NCBI GenBank assembly: GCA_022709905.1
Contig: JAKLHY010000001.1
Span: forward strand, 1-64,000
Direction of reading: 5' to 3'
DNA length: 64,000 bases
Source: Verrucomicrobiota bacterium
GTDB taxonomy: Bacteria; Verrucomicrobiota; Verrucomicrobiia; Limisphaerales; UBA1319
Below, piece by piece: positions 53,721-62,272 of the stretch. Numbering within the stretch: the stretch's first letter is position 1; each line of letters starts with the position of its first letter. Both the position numbers and the translations under genes were made by a program. A model generated the notes under the pieces. The model saw only the letters and a program-made list of their open reading frames with translations. It was not told the DNA's origin and ran no database searches.

Positions 53721-54479
53721 ATGAATCCACGAATTCCCTCTCGGATTCCCGACCGCCGGGCCTTTACCTTGATCGAACTCCTTGTGGTGATCGCGATCAT
53801 TGCCATTCTGGCGGGAATGTTGTTGCCTGCCCTGGGCCGCGCCAAGGAATCCGGTCGCCGAGTTGCCTGCATTAACAACCTGAGGCAACTCACCTTGGGC
53901 ATGACCGTCTACGCGTTGGACAACGATGACAAGGTGGTCGAAGCCCGTTTGGGTGAGGTTCAGATTTGCCTGAACCCGCCCGAGCGCAGTGCGGCCGCCA
54001 CTGTGGGACTGGTGATGACCAGCAATTCAGCTCCCCAAATCTGGACCTGTCCCAGCCGGCCTGGTTTTCCTCAATACGAAGCGGATTACGACCAGTGGGT
54101 GATCGGCTTTCAATATTTTGGCGGGATCCCGAAATGGAAAAACCCCGCTGGAACTTTCAATTCAAGAAGCCCGATTAAAATTGGCCAATCCAAACCCCAA
54201 TGGGTGCTGGCCGCCGATGCCGTGATGAAGATTGACGGCAAGTGGGGCGGGGGCCGGGACTCCGCCTTCAAGAATATCCCACCCCATCGTGGCACCCAGG
54301 GAAGACCCGCGGGAGGCAACCAGACTTTTATGGACGGTTCCGCGCGCTGGGTGAAATTCGAAGAGATGTTGTTCATACACAGCTGGAATCCCGGCGGGGG
54401 GCGCGATGCCTATTTCTACCAGGAGGATTTAGGCCCGGATTTGGAGAAGCACATCGTCCGGTTGCGAGCCAAACCCTGA
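53721..54479 (+). CDS. Type IV pilin-like / H-X9-DG secreted protein
   Basis: A 252-residue protein with a prepilin peptidase site and N-methylated helix: [19 protein letters not shown] continuing into [16 protein letters not shown]. The C-terminal part has PPHRGTQGR and later FMDGSARWV, the H-X9-DG motif of the large Planctomycetota/Verrucomicrobiota pseudopilin family. These proteins are abundant in the phylum and are probably surface or periplasmic, processed by a PilD-type peptidase. The start at 53721 follows the AsmA-like gene closely. Confidence 0.92.
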   Translation: MNPRIPSRIPDRRAFTLIELLVVIAIIAILAGMLLPALGRAKESGRRVACINNLRQLTLGMTVYALDNDDKVVEARLGEVQICLNPPERSAAATVGLVMTSNSAPQIWTCPSRPGFPQYEADYDQWVIGFQYFGGIPKWKNPAGTFNSRSPIKIGQSKPQWVLAADAVMKIDGKWGGGRDSAFKNIPPHRGTQGRPAGGNQTFMDGSARWVKFEEMLFIHSWNPGGGRDAYFYQEDLGPDLEKHIVRLRAKP

Positions 54480-54527
54480 GGGCCGCCTCTTGAACAAGTC
54501 GATCTATCCTGTTAGATTCGTTATTGC

Positions 54528-55496
54528 ATGAAAATTCCCTTTACGCCAGTGGTTTACGAGCATGCCGCCCGGTTTGTCGGAAGGTCTCCCGGCGAGGTCT
54601 CAAGAGATCCCGACTTGCTCTTCGCCGCCCATTGCGCCGCCTATCGAGAGTATCACCACCAGGTGATTGCAGTGGGCATCGACATTTACAATCTCGAGGC
54701 CGAGGCCTATGGAGCCAAAATAGAAATACCCGAGGATAATGCGATTCCAGGAATCCACCAACCCCTGCTAACCTCATTGGAGGAAGGCATGGATCTCGCC
54801 CCCTTCGATCCGGTTCGCGACGGACGCATTGCCATGGTGATCGAAACCGCTCGGCGACTGAAGTGCGAATTTCCCGAGGCTGATGTCCGCGTCCCCGTCG
54901 CCGGGCCCTTTTCGATCGCCTTCAACCTGCGCGGGATTAATCGTCTGTGTGAAGATGTCATCTTGCGCTCCGCCGAAACGGCACGGTTTCTGATGCGCCT
55001 GGCCGAAAACCAGGCGGTGTTCTGCCGAGCTGTGGCCCAAGCCGGCCTCGACGTCGCTTTCTTTGAGTCGGCCGCCGCTCCACCGTTGTTGTCGCCCCGC
55101 CACTTTCACGAGGTCGAGTTGCCTGCTTTGAAGCGGATCCTGGTTCTGGCCGCCGAGGCGGTTGGACATCCAGTGCCATGCATTATGGGTGGCAACACCC
55201 ATCCCATTGTCCGGGATATCCTTTCGACCGGCACAAATTATGTTGTCTGCAACGTGGAAACCAATCAGGCCGCCTTTGTTCACGACGTGAACCGCTCTCA
55301 TCCTCATGTCAAAATCCGTGTGAACCTCGATCCTGCGGTTGTGGCCTGTCATGAGCCCCAACTCCTGTATCAAGGCATCGATCGCGCGCTCGAGATTGCC
55401 GGGGGTAGACCCCAGTGTGTCATGGGCACCGGCGCTCTGCCATTCGAGACACCTCCCGAAAACATCCGGCTGATCCGGGATTACCTCGCCGGTTAA
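54528..55496 (+). CDS. Uroporphyrinogen-decarboxylase-family protein
   Basis: A 322-residue TIM-barrel protein of the UROD/MtaA family: FAAHCAAYREYHHQVIAVGI at the N-terminus, VRVPVAGPFSIAF, LDVAFFESAAAPPLLSP, HPVPCIMGGNTHPIV and LPFETPPENIRLIRDYL at the end. It is shorter than HemE (about 350) and lacks the classical R-P-W-MRQAG start, so it is more likely a methyltransferase-type relative (corrinoid or sulfur-related) than a haem enzyme. Its substrate is unknown. The ATG at 54528 is the first of the frame. Confidence 0.8.
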   Translation: MKIPFTPVVYEHAARFVGRSPGEVSRDPDLLFAAHCAAYREYHHQVIAVGIDIYNLEAEAYGAKIEIPEDNAIPGIHQPLLTSLEEGMDLAPFDPVRDGRIAMVIETARRLKCEFPEADVRVPVAGPFSIAFNLRGINRLCEDVILRSAETARFLMRLAENQAVFCRAVAQAGLDVAFFESAAAPPLLSPRHFHEVELPALKRILVLAAEAVGHPVPCIMGGNTHPIVRDILSTGTNYVVCNVETNQAAFVHDVNRSHPHVKIRVNLDPAVVACHEPQLLYQGIDRALEIAGGRPQCVMGTGALPFETPPENIRLIRDYLAG

Positions 55497-55537
55497 GGTC
55501 TCCCTCGTCCATCAATAAGCCGGACGCATCCGGTGGA
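55497..55537. other. Short leader before the structured element
   Basis: The 41 bases contain CCGGACGCATCCGG (55520-55533), a 5-bp stem with a 4-nt loop, which may act as a weak terminator for the UROD-family gene. No T run follows. Confidence 0.35.
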
Positions 55538-55813
55538 TAGACCGATTGCCATAATAGATTTCCAGAATGGTGGAGCCGAGGAGGGTGCGGGCGAGGCGCG
55601 CGCGAAGGAGGATACCCGCAGCGGTCTCTGACTGAGCACGGAACGAAGCCCCCGCCTTCCTTCGGCTCCATCTCGTTGAGACAGGGTCCTTTTGGCCTGG
55701 GCCTGCGTTGGCTCGGCCGTTACAGCCCATTTCAGGGATGCGCCGGCCTTGCCGCCTTGACCCAGGCCAAAATTCCTCCTGCCATTCGGAAATTTATTAT
55801 GGCAACCGGTCTA
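55538..55813. repeat. Structured 276-bp inverted-repeat element (MITE- or RNA-like)
   Basis: The ends form an inverted repeat of about 32 bases. Left arm 55538-55570 begins TAGACCGATTGCCATAATA; the complement of the right arm 55782-55813 begins TAGACCGGTTGCCATAATA. There are two mismatches and one extra base. Two further hairpins lie inside: TGGAGCCGAGGA (55570-55581) with TCCTTCGGCTCCA (55658-55670), and TTTTGGCCTGGG (55690-55701) with CCCAGGCCAAAA (55761-55772). Folded together they would make a three-way junction. No convincing coding region lies inside, and no clear target-site duplication was found. It lies between the UROD-family gene and the hcp operator. Confidence 0.75.
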
Positions 55814-55850
55814 GCCGGCAGGTCTTTGTTTCTCTGATAAGCAATCCTTT

Positions 55851-55864
55851 TTGACACAGGTCAA
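55851..55864. promoter_or_regulatory. FNR/DNR-type operator upstream of hcp
   Basis: TTGACACAGGTCAA is a perfect TTGAC-N4-GTCAA palindrome, the binding-site form of the CRP/FNR superfamily (FNR is TTGAT-N4-ATCAA; DNR/NnrR-type sites use related halves). It lies 104 bases upstream of the hcp start. If it acts as a class II site centred at -41.5, transcription would begin near 55899 and the -10 would be TAGGGT at 55887-55892. Regulation of hcp by such factors under anoxia or nitric oxide is known in other bacteria. Confidence 0.6.
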
Positions 55865-55968
55865 TGTCTTCCGGTTTTCGCTCAGGTAGGGTTGCAGCCA
55901 TTCGGTGATATGAGCTAAGTTACCGCGACCGGCATGAGCCGGTCCTCAACAATCAACCCGGGAAAATA

Positions 55969-57618
55969 ATGAGCATGTTTTGTTATCAGTGCGAGCAAAC
56001 CTCCAAAGGAATCGGTTGCAGTGCGTTATCCGTATGTGGCAAGGATGAACAAACCGCCCAATTGCAGGATCTGCTGGTGCACGCTTGCAAAGGAATCGCC
56101 CAATACGCCCATCGGGCACAGAAACTCGGCGCCCGCGATCGGGCGATTGATATTTTCGTAACCGAAGCCCTCTTCACGACGGTTACCAACGTGAATTTCA
56201 GTGCCGATGAGATTCGAGACTGGGTCATGCGCGCCGCCCAGGTTCGTGATCAGGCCCGCGGGCTTTATGAACAAGCATGCCGAGACCAGGGCTCCCCGAT
56301 CGAAAGCCTCCAAGGCCCAGCCACCTGGCAACCGGCCCCTGAAATGACCGGACTGCTCCTTCAGGGACAGGAGTCCTCCATCCCCAAACGCAAGGCGTTG
56401 TTGGGCGATGACATCGTCGGCCTGCAGGAATTGTTGATTTACGGCCTCAAGGGGACGGCGGCTTACGCCGATCACGCTTTGGTTCTTGGACAGGAGGATT
56501 CATCCGTCTATGCGTTTTTCCATGAGGCTCTCTGTCTTTTGGCCGAAGGCCCTGCTACCGTCGAGGCCGTATACGGTGCTTGCATGCGCTGTGGCGAAGT
56601 CAACCTCAAGGTTATGGCGATGCTCGATGGCGCCCACACCAGCAAATTCGGTCATCCGGTCCCAACTCCCGTCCGCATCGAACCGCTGAAAGGCAAGGCC
56701 ATCCTGATTTCTGGCCATGATCTCGCTGATCTGGAGGAGTTGCTGAAGCAAACCCAGGGCAAAGGAATCCATGTTTACACACATGGCGAGATGCTGCCCG
56801 CCCACGGCTATCCTAAACTCAAAGCCTATCCCCACCTCGTCGGGAATTATGGTGGCGCCTGGCAGGATCAAAAAGACGAGTTTGCCGCTTTTCCCGGGGC
56901 GATCCTGATGACCACCAATTGCATCCAGGAACCCCAATCCAGCTATAAGAATCGGATTTTTACCTCCGGTTTGGTGGCTTGGCCCGGTGTTACACACATC
57001 AAGAACCGCGATTTCAGTCCCGTGATTGAAGCCGCATTGGCGGCCCCTGGCTTTGAGCAAGACGGCCCCGACAAGACCATTCTCGTTGGTTTCGGACATC
57101 AAACGGTCCTCAGTGTGGCGCCGCAGGTCATCGAGGCGGTGAAGAACAAGTCCATTCGCCATTTCTTCCTGGTGGGCGGATGTGATGGCGCCCGGACCGG
57201 TCGCGATTACTACACCCAGTTCACCGAACTCGTCCCCAAGGATTGCCTGGTCCTGACGTTAGCCTGCGGCAAGTACCGGTTTAATAAAAACGACTTCGGA
57301 ACGGTAGCGGGCCTGCCTCGGTTGCTCGACATGGGACAATGCAACGACGCCTACTCCGCCATACAAGTCGCTGTCGCGCTGTCGAAGGCGTTCAATTGCG
57401 GGGTTAACGATCTGCCCCTCTCGCTGGTGCTGTCGTGGTACGAACAGAAGGCTGTTTGTATTCTGTTGACCCTGTTATACTTGGGAATCAAGAACATCCG
57501 TCTCGGGCCCACATTGCCCGCCTTTGTGACTCCAAACGTTCTGAAGGTTCTGGTCGAAAAATTCAATCTGATGCCTATCTCGACCCCCGAAAAGGATCTC
57601 CAGGCCATCCTGGGCTGA
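55969..57618 (+). CDS. hcp: Hybrid cluster protein (hydroxylamine reductase / NO-related)
   Basis: A 549-residue Hcp. The N-terminal cluster cysteines are C5, C8, C17 and C23 (CYQCEQT, GCSALSVC), the C-X2-C-X8-C-X5-C spacing of class I enzymes with a [4Fe-4S] cluster, not the longer spacing of the E. coli type. Hybrid-cluster motifs GHDLADLEELL, YTHGEMLPAHGYP, TTNCIQEP, LVGGCDGA, LACGKYRFN and VLSWYEQKAV are all present. Hcp reduces hydroxylamine in vitro and NO to N2O in vivo. No hcr reductase gene is adjacent. An FNR-like site lies upstream and a strong hairpin downstream. Confidence 0.97.
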   Translation: MSMFCYQCEQTSKGIGCSALSVCGKDEQTAQLQDLLVHACKGIAQYAHRAQKLGARDRAIDIFVTEALFTTVTNVNFSADEIRDWVMRAAQVRDQARGLYEQACRDQGSPIESLQGPATWQPAPEMTGLLLQGQESSIPKRKALLGDDIVGLQELLIYGLKGTAAYADHALVLGQEDSSVYAFFHEALCLLAEGPATVEAVYGACMRCGEVNLKVMAMLDGAHTSKFGHPVPTPVRIEPLKGKAILISGHDLADLEELLKQTQGKGIHVYTHGEMLPAHGYPKLKAYPHLVGNYGGAWQDQKDEFAAFPGAILMTTNCIQEPQSSYKNRIFTSGLVAWPGVTHIKNRDFSPVIEAALAAPGFEQDGPDKTILVGFGHQTVLSVAPQVIEAVKNKSIRHFFLVGGCDGARTGRDYYTQFTELVPKDCLVLTLACGKYRFNKNDFGTVAGLPRLLDMGQCNDAYSAIQVAVALSKAFNCGVNDLPLSLVLSWYEQKAVCILLTLLYLGIKNIRLGPTLPAFVTPNVLKVLVEKFNLMPISTPEKDLQAILG

Positions 57619-57644
57619 GATTCCGGCGCGTTTTCGAGCTCGCA

Positions 57645-57673
57645 GCCAGACCCGCTTTCTCCGCGGGTCTGGC
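57645..57673. terminator. Hairpin between convergent hcp and YbjQ genes
   Basis: GCCAGACCCGC (57645-57655) and GCGGGTCTGGC (57663-57673) form a perfect 11-bp stem with a 7-nt loop, 26 bases after the hcp stop. The T-tract is weak on both sides (ATTTCC on the plus strand), so it may rely on stem strength. It probably serves both convergent genes. Confidence 0.75.
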
Positions 57674-57685
57674 ATTTCCGTTAAT

Positions 57686-58006
57686 TTAGGCTAATTGAAC
57701 AGCTGTTCCGCTGGCCGTGACCATGAGCATGCCGTTGTTTGTGCCCAGGACTTCGTAGTCCAGATTCACACCGACAACCGCATGCGCGCCCAGGGCCGCC
57801 GCCGCCTCTTCCATTTCCCTGAGGGCTGTCGTGCGGGCGCCGGCCAGCACTTTTTCATAGGACGCCGATCGGCCGCCCACGATATCGCGGACCGATGCGA
57901 ACAGGTCCCGAAAGATGTTGGCGCCAATGACCGATTCGCCGGTCACAATCCCCAGGTATTGTTGAATCGCCTTGCCTTCGATCGATGGAGTCGTGGTTGT
58001 AATCAT
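57686..58006 (-). CDS. YbjQ/UPF0145 family protein
   Basis: A 106-residue protein starting at the ATG at 58006: [56 protein letters not shown]. This is the complete YbjQ (DUF74, putative heavy-metal-binding) pattern, a pentameric small protein of unknown physiological role. It is convergent with hcp, and divergent from tyrS. Confidence 0.92.
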   Translation of the reverse strand: MITTTTPSIEGKAIQQYLGIVTGESVIGANIFRDLFASVRDIVGGRSASYEKVLAGARTTALREMEEAAAALGAHAVVGVNLDYEVLGTNNGMLMVTASGTAVQLA

Positions 58007-58162
58007 AGGTTTCCATGATACTCCCGACAAACGGAAAGGTGGTAAACAAAGTGCGGCGGTTTTTGTAAGCGATGGTGGGAGTCATACTAGCCGAGTCCAT
58101 TTCTTTTCCCCTTGAGCTCGACTGGATTCGCCGCCAGACTGCCCGAAACGCCTTTTGGCACC

Positions 58163-59443
58163 ATGAGCATTATTGACGAGTTACATTGGCGGGGCTTGAT
58201 TGCGGATTGCACGGATCGCGAGGGATTGTCCCAGCGGCTGGCAGGAGGGCCGACCACTTTGTACTGTGGCTTCGATCCGACGGCGGACAGCCTGCATGTG
58301 GGGAATCTGATTCCGTTGCTGACTCTCCGTCGTTTTCAGCAATGGGGACATTGCCCGATCGCTTTGGCCGGAGGGGCGACGGGATTGATTGGAGATCCCA
58401 GCGGAAAAAAGGCCGAACGCCAGCTGTTAACGCGCGAGATTCTGGAAACCAATATTGCCTCGGTCAAGGAGCAGCTCCGTCGGCTTCTGGATTTCGACAC
58501 GGCCAAGAATCCCGCCCGGTTGTTGGATAATGCGAGCTGGATCGCTCCGATCAGCTTCCTGGATTTCCTTCGGGACGTGGGCAAGCATTTTTCCGTCAAC
58601 GTCATGGTCGCCAAGGAAAGCGTCCGAGCCCGGATGGAAGATCGTGAATCTGGCATCAGTTACACCGAGTTTAGTTACATGCTGCTTCAGGCCTATGATT
58701 TTTTCCATCTGCGCAACACCCAGCAGTGCGAGCTGCAGATTGGCGGCAGCGATCAATGGGGGAACATCACAGCCGGGATTGACCTGATCCGCCGCAAGCT
58801 CGAACTGGGAGCCTTTGGATTGACGCTGCCATTGCTCACGAATCCGGATGGAACCAAGTTCGGAAAAAGCGTGACGGGCGCGGTCTGGCTCGATCCACGC
58901 AAGACCAGCATCTACCGATTCTACCAGTTTTGGATCCGGTCCGATGACCGGCAGGTGGTCAAACTGCTCAAGTTATTCAGTTTTTTGCCTGCGGAGGAGA
59001 TCGACCATCTGGATGCCCTGAATGCCCAGAAACCCGAATCGCGGGACGCCCACAAGGCGCTCGCCAAGGCCATGACCAGCCTCATCCACGGAGAATCCGC
59101 CACGGCCGACGCCATTCGCGCGAGTGAAATCCTGTTTGGCGGCGGTCTGGAAGGCGTGAGCGAGTCCACGTTCAACGATGTCGTGGGCGAGGTCCCGTCC
59201 AAGAACCTGGACAAGATTCAACTGGATGGCGCGGGCATGTCTCTGATTGATGTGCTGGTGTTCAGCGGATTGTCCGCCTCGAAAGGTCAGGCCCGCAAAG
59301 ATGTCGAGGGCGGCGGCATTTACCTGAACAATGTGCGCGAGTCCGATCTCCATCGCCAGATCACGGCTGGCGATCTGCTGTTTGGCAAGCATCTTCTTCT
59401 TCGGAAAGGCAAGCGCAATTACGTTGTGGTGACAGCCCGTTAG
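58163..59443 (+). CDS. tyrS: Tyrosyl-tRNA synthetase
   Basis: A 426-residue class I synthetase: YCGFDPTADSLHVGNLIPLL contains the HIGH-type HVGN, FLRDVGKHFSVNVM and QIGGSDQWGNITAG belong to the tyrosine-binding site, and KFGKS is the KMSKS motif. The C-terminal S4 RNA-binding domain has SKGQARKDVEGGGIYLNN. The ATG at 58163 is supported by family alignment; a TTG at 58112 would add 17 residues. It charges tRNA(Tyr) in the cytoplasm. Confidence 0.97.
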   Translation: MSIIDELHWRGLIADCTDREGLSQRLAGGPTTLYCGFDPTADSLHVGNLIPLLTLRRFQQWGHCPIALAGGATGLIGDPSGKKAERQLLTREILETNIASVKEQLRRLLDFDTAKNPARLLDNASWIAPISFLDFLRDVGKHFSVNVMVAKESVRARMEDRESGISYTEFSYMLLQAYDFFHLRNTQQCELQIGGSDQWGNITAGIDLIRRKLELGAFGLTLPLLTNPDGTKFGKSVTGAVWLDPRKTSIYRFYQFWIRSDDRQVVKLLKLFSFLPAEEIDHLDALNAQKPESRDAHKALAKAMTSLIHGESATADAIRASEILFGGGLEGVSESTFNDVVGEVPSKNLDKIQLDGAGMSLIDVLVFSGLSASKGQARKDVEGGGIYLNNVRESDLHRQITAGDLLFGKHLLLRKGKRNYVVVTAR

Positions 59444-59462
59444 TTTGGGGTATCTTTCCGCC

Positions 59463-61262
59463 ATGGACCCCCGAGAATCCCCCGTTTTGGGAGAGGCAAA
59501 GGCTCCGGCGGCAGGGGCCTCCTGGCTGGAGCCTCTCAGGCAAATCCGGCGACTGCCCGCGACCGCATCCACCCGCTGCATTCTGGGCGTGGACTACATG
59601 CATCTGAAGACCCCGGACGGGGGCGATCTGTTTCTGACCCGGTATGGAGCCCCCTTTTGGGAACACTTGCAACCGGAGAACTGGTATGCCCCCGAGTGGT
59701 TCGAGGCCAAGCGCCGGCGGTTGCAGGGAACCAGCACCGTTTACAGGGTGCCCACCCGGCAATTGCGCAATACCTCGCTGCCGCTGGTCGTCAAATGGTC
59801 GCGTGTTGGCGAGGAAGTGCCGCTGGAAACGATCACCATCAATAAGTTCATTCACGCGGAATTCAACAGTCCTTTTGAGGAGTTCGCCCTGCTCATGGAG
59901 ATGCGCCGGGGCGAATACGGCCCTCCCGGCGTCCGGATCCGCGCTCAGAAACCGCTGGCGATCTATGTGCCTTCAGAGCGGCTGCAGCTCTGGCAGACAG
60001 GACGCTCGGAATCGCGGATTGCGGCGAAACTGGCCCGGCATCCCACGGTGGAGCTGGATATGTTGCGGCAATACGTGGTGTTGTATGCCTGGGTCAAGGG
60101 GCTGGATTTGGTGCAAGTGGCAGACCTTTGGGAAATTCAGGGTGAGACTCGCGAACGTTTTCTGGCCGGGGCGACCAGCATGGTCATTCATGAACTGGGA
60201 CTCAAGGGGTATCGCGTCATCGACATGAAGCCGGCGCATGTCATTGTGCGCCCTCGTCCCGATCGGACCTTGCTGCGGGATCGCCACGGGCAGATCGCCT
60301 ACGCCATGGTGGACTACGAACTGATGGAACGAACGCCGGTGCATGAAGAAGTGGTGCGCCGCACGAATCGCCAGCATTACCTGCAACACATCGCCCGCCG
60401 GTTCCAGGTCGGTTCCGGCAATCCCATGCCTCCGCATTTGAAAGCCAGTGTCCTTCTGGGGGTGGATTACCTGTTTGGCCGGGCGGAAAGCACCGGGGGC
60501 TGGCTTTGGGTGGTGGGTCAGGACCCCGACTTGTTCAACTACTTCCTCCCGGAGCGCTGGCGGCGGACACCAAAAACACGGCTCTCCTCTCATAGCGAAG
60601 TCTACTGGACTCTGACCAAGGACAACGTCAACCTGGTGTGGCGCGTCAGCCGCATGGGAGAAACCCCCAGTGTTTCCTCGAACCCCGTCCTGCAGGAGGC
60701 CCAAATTCAACACGGCTACAACAGTCCCTTTGAAGAGTTTGCCTTTGCCCTGGAACTTACGCGGGCCGGCGTTAAGACGGTTTATCCTCGGGCCATCTAC
60801 ATGACAGGCCACAAATACCCGCGCTCGCAAAAAGCCGAGGACACCCGGCGTTATCGCCGCCTGGCAGGCTTATTGACACCGGACGGCCAGCCAGCCGTCT
60901 GCCGGCGGCATGATTACATCACCATCTGGGGATTCTGGAATGGACCCGATGAACTCCTGGCGATTCACGACGGCCAATACTACCGCAGTATGGATCTGCG
61001 GCAGGCCTCCCAACAGCAGGTGATAGGACATAACTCCGTGGAATTCCTCATCGGCCGCATGGCGCAACAGCTGAATCAGTGCGGTTTCGAACACCTCGAT
61101 CTACGGCCCGAACATCTCCTGCTGTCCTATGCGCCCGATAATACCATGGTCCTGGATGCGGAAGGACAACCGGAAGTGCGGCTGTGCAATTTCGAATTGC
61201 TTCAACCGCGGGCTGCCACCCGGCAACGGATTTTTTCATCCAAATTACCTCCAGGCCCGTAA
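59463..61262 (+). CDS. Tandem kinase-like protein of unknown function
   Basis: A 599-residue protein without signal peptide or TM helix, built from two similar halves. Each starts with a conserved ILGVDY/LLGVDYL strand and has a shared NSPFEEFA motif (INKFIHAEFNSPFEEFALLM; IQHGYNSPFEEFAFALEL). Half one carries kinase-like features: VVKWSR with Lys111, a GLDL hinge-like segment, IDMKPAH with Asp254 and Lys256 as a catalytic-loop analogue, and MVDYEL with Asp284 where DFG would be. Half two has VWRVSR (Arg394 in place of Lys), HLDLRPEH with Asp546, and CNFELL with Asn576 in place of the metal-binding Asp, so it looks inactive. This resembles a kinase-pseudokinase tandem of an atypical (APH/RIO-like) fold. 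It follows tyrS and precedes an ABC operon. The kinase reading is inferred from motifs only. Confidence 0.6.
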   Translation: MDPRESPVLGEAKAPAAGASWLEPLRQIRRLPATASTRCILGVDYMHLKTPDGGDLFLTRYGAPFWEHLQPENWYAPEWFEAKRRRLQGTSTVYRVPTRQLRNTSLPLVVKWSRVGEEVPLETITINKFIHAEFNSPFEEFALLMEMRRGEYGPPGVRIRAQKPLAIYVPSERLQLWQTGRSESRIAAKLARHPTVELDMLRQYVVLYAWVKGLDLVQVADLWEIQGETRERFLAGATSMVIHELGLKGYRVIDMKPAHVIVRPRPDRTLLRDRHGQIAYAMVDYELMERTPVHEEVVRRTNRQHYLQHIARRFQVGSGNPMPPHLKASVLLGVDYLFGRAESTGGWLWVVGQDPDLFNYFLPERWRRTPKTRLSSHSEVYWTLTKDNVNLVWRVSRMGETPSVSSNPVLQEAQIQHGYNSPFEEFAFALELTRAGVKTVYPRAIYMTGHKYPRSQKAEDTRRYRRLAGLLTPDGQPAVCRRHDYITIWGFWNGPDELLAIHDGQYYRSMDLRQASQQQVIGHNSVEFLIGRMAQQLNQCGFEHLDLRPEHLLLSYAPDNTMVLDAEGQPEVRLCNFELLQPRAATRQRIFSSKLPPGP

Positions 61263-61342
61263 CTTCCCGAGTGTCACCCGGGTAGTTAAAGGCGTGAACG
61301 CCCGGATGGTATCCTGACGATAACCTTGGATAAACCGAGACT

Positions 61343-62272
61343 GTGTCAGATTGTGTCATTCAAACTGATGAGTTGTGCAAGGCATACGGCCCCCAAAAGG
61401 CCTTGGATCGCGTCAGCGTAAAAGTCGGGCCAGGGGCCATCGGTTTGCTGGGGCCCAATGGAGCCGGAAAAACCACCCTGATGAAGTGCCTGCTGCAATT
61501 GCAGCCCATGACCTCGGGCAAGGCCTGGCTTCTGGGCCGGGAAGTCGGCACGGAAGGACGCGAGATTCGCAAACGCGTCGGATTCACCCCCGAAATGGAT
61601 TGCCATATTCCCGGCATGGCAGGCTGCGAATACGTCACCTATTGCGCCCAATTGTCGGGCCTGCCCTTTCGTGCCGCGCGCCAGCGAGCTCATGAAATGC
61701 TCGATTTTGTCGGCATGGGACAGGAACGTTATCGTCGCATCGATACTTACTCGACCGGCATGAAACAACGGCTGAAGCTCGCCCAGTCCATTGTGCATGA
61801 TCCCGAAGTCCTTTTCCTGGATGAACCGACCAATGGGTTGGATCCCAAGGGACGCGTTCAGATCTTGGAACTGGTCCAGGACCTGTGGAAACTTCATGGC
61901 ATCAGCGTGGTTCTGTCCTCGCACCTGCTTCATGACGTTGACCAGATCTGTGACCAAGTGATCATTATTGCCCGGGGGCGCCTGATCGTGCACGATACCT
62001 TGAGCAACCTCAAATCCCGCCGCCGAGGCTGGGCCGAGGTGGTGCTGACCCGGGGGCAAACCGACCTGGTCGCCGCCTGCCAGCGCGAGGGATGGCCATG
62101 TGAGATCTTGCCCAACGGACACGTCAAGGTCGAACATCATGCCGAAAACTTGGGCCCCCTGTTAGCCTTGATTCGCACACAACAACTCACCCTCCTGGAA
62201 ATCATCCCAAGCCCGAACGCGCTTGAGGAATTTTTTGTCCAGGCCTTGGAGACTGCCCATGCCTCTCCATAA
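61343..62272 (+). CDS. ABC-2 transporter ATPase, first of two
   Basis: A 309-residue ATPase with Walker A GPNGAGKTT, Q-loop region VGFTPEMDC, signature YSTGMKQR, Walker B VLFLDEPTNGLDP and switch LSSHLLHD. The C-terminal 90 residues form the accessory domain common in CcmA/NatA-like subunits (WAEVVLTRGQTDLV). It overlaps the permease start by 14 bases. It is the first gene of an ABC operon that continues beyond the window, about 80 bases after the tandem kinase-like gene. Confidence 0.93.
   Translation: MSDCVIQTDELCKAYGPQKALDRVSVKVGPGAIGLLGPNGAGKTTLMKCLLQLQPMTSGKAWLLGREVGTEGREIRKRVGFTPEMDCHIPGMAGCEYVTYCAQLSGLPFRAARQRAHEMLDFVGMGQERYRRIDTYSTGMKQRLKLAQSIVHDPEVLFLDEPTNGLDPKGRVQILELVQDLWKLHGISVVLSSHLLHDVDQICDQVIIIARGRLIVHDTLSNLKSRRRGWAEVVLTRGQTDLVAACQREGWPCEILPNGHVKVEHHAENLGPLLALIRTQQLTLLEIIPSPNALEEFFVQALETAHASP

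Noticed and set aside
54528..55496. hemE (uroporphyrinogen decarboxylase)
   Set aside because: The protein is short and lacks the HemE N-terminal RPPVWLMRQAG-type motif; it is called only as a UROD-family member.
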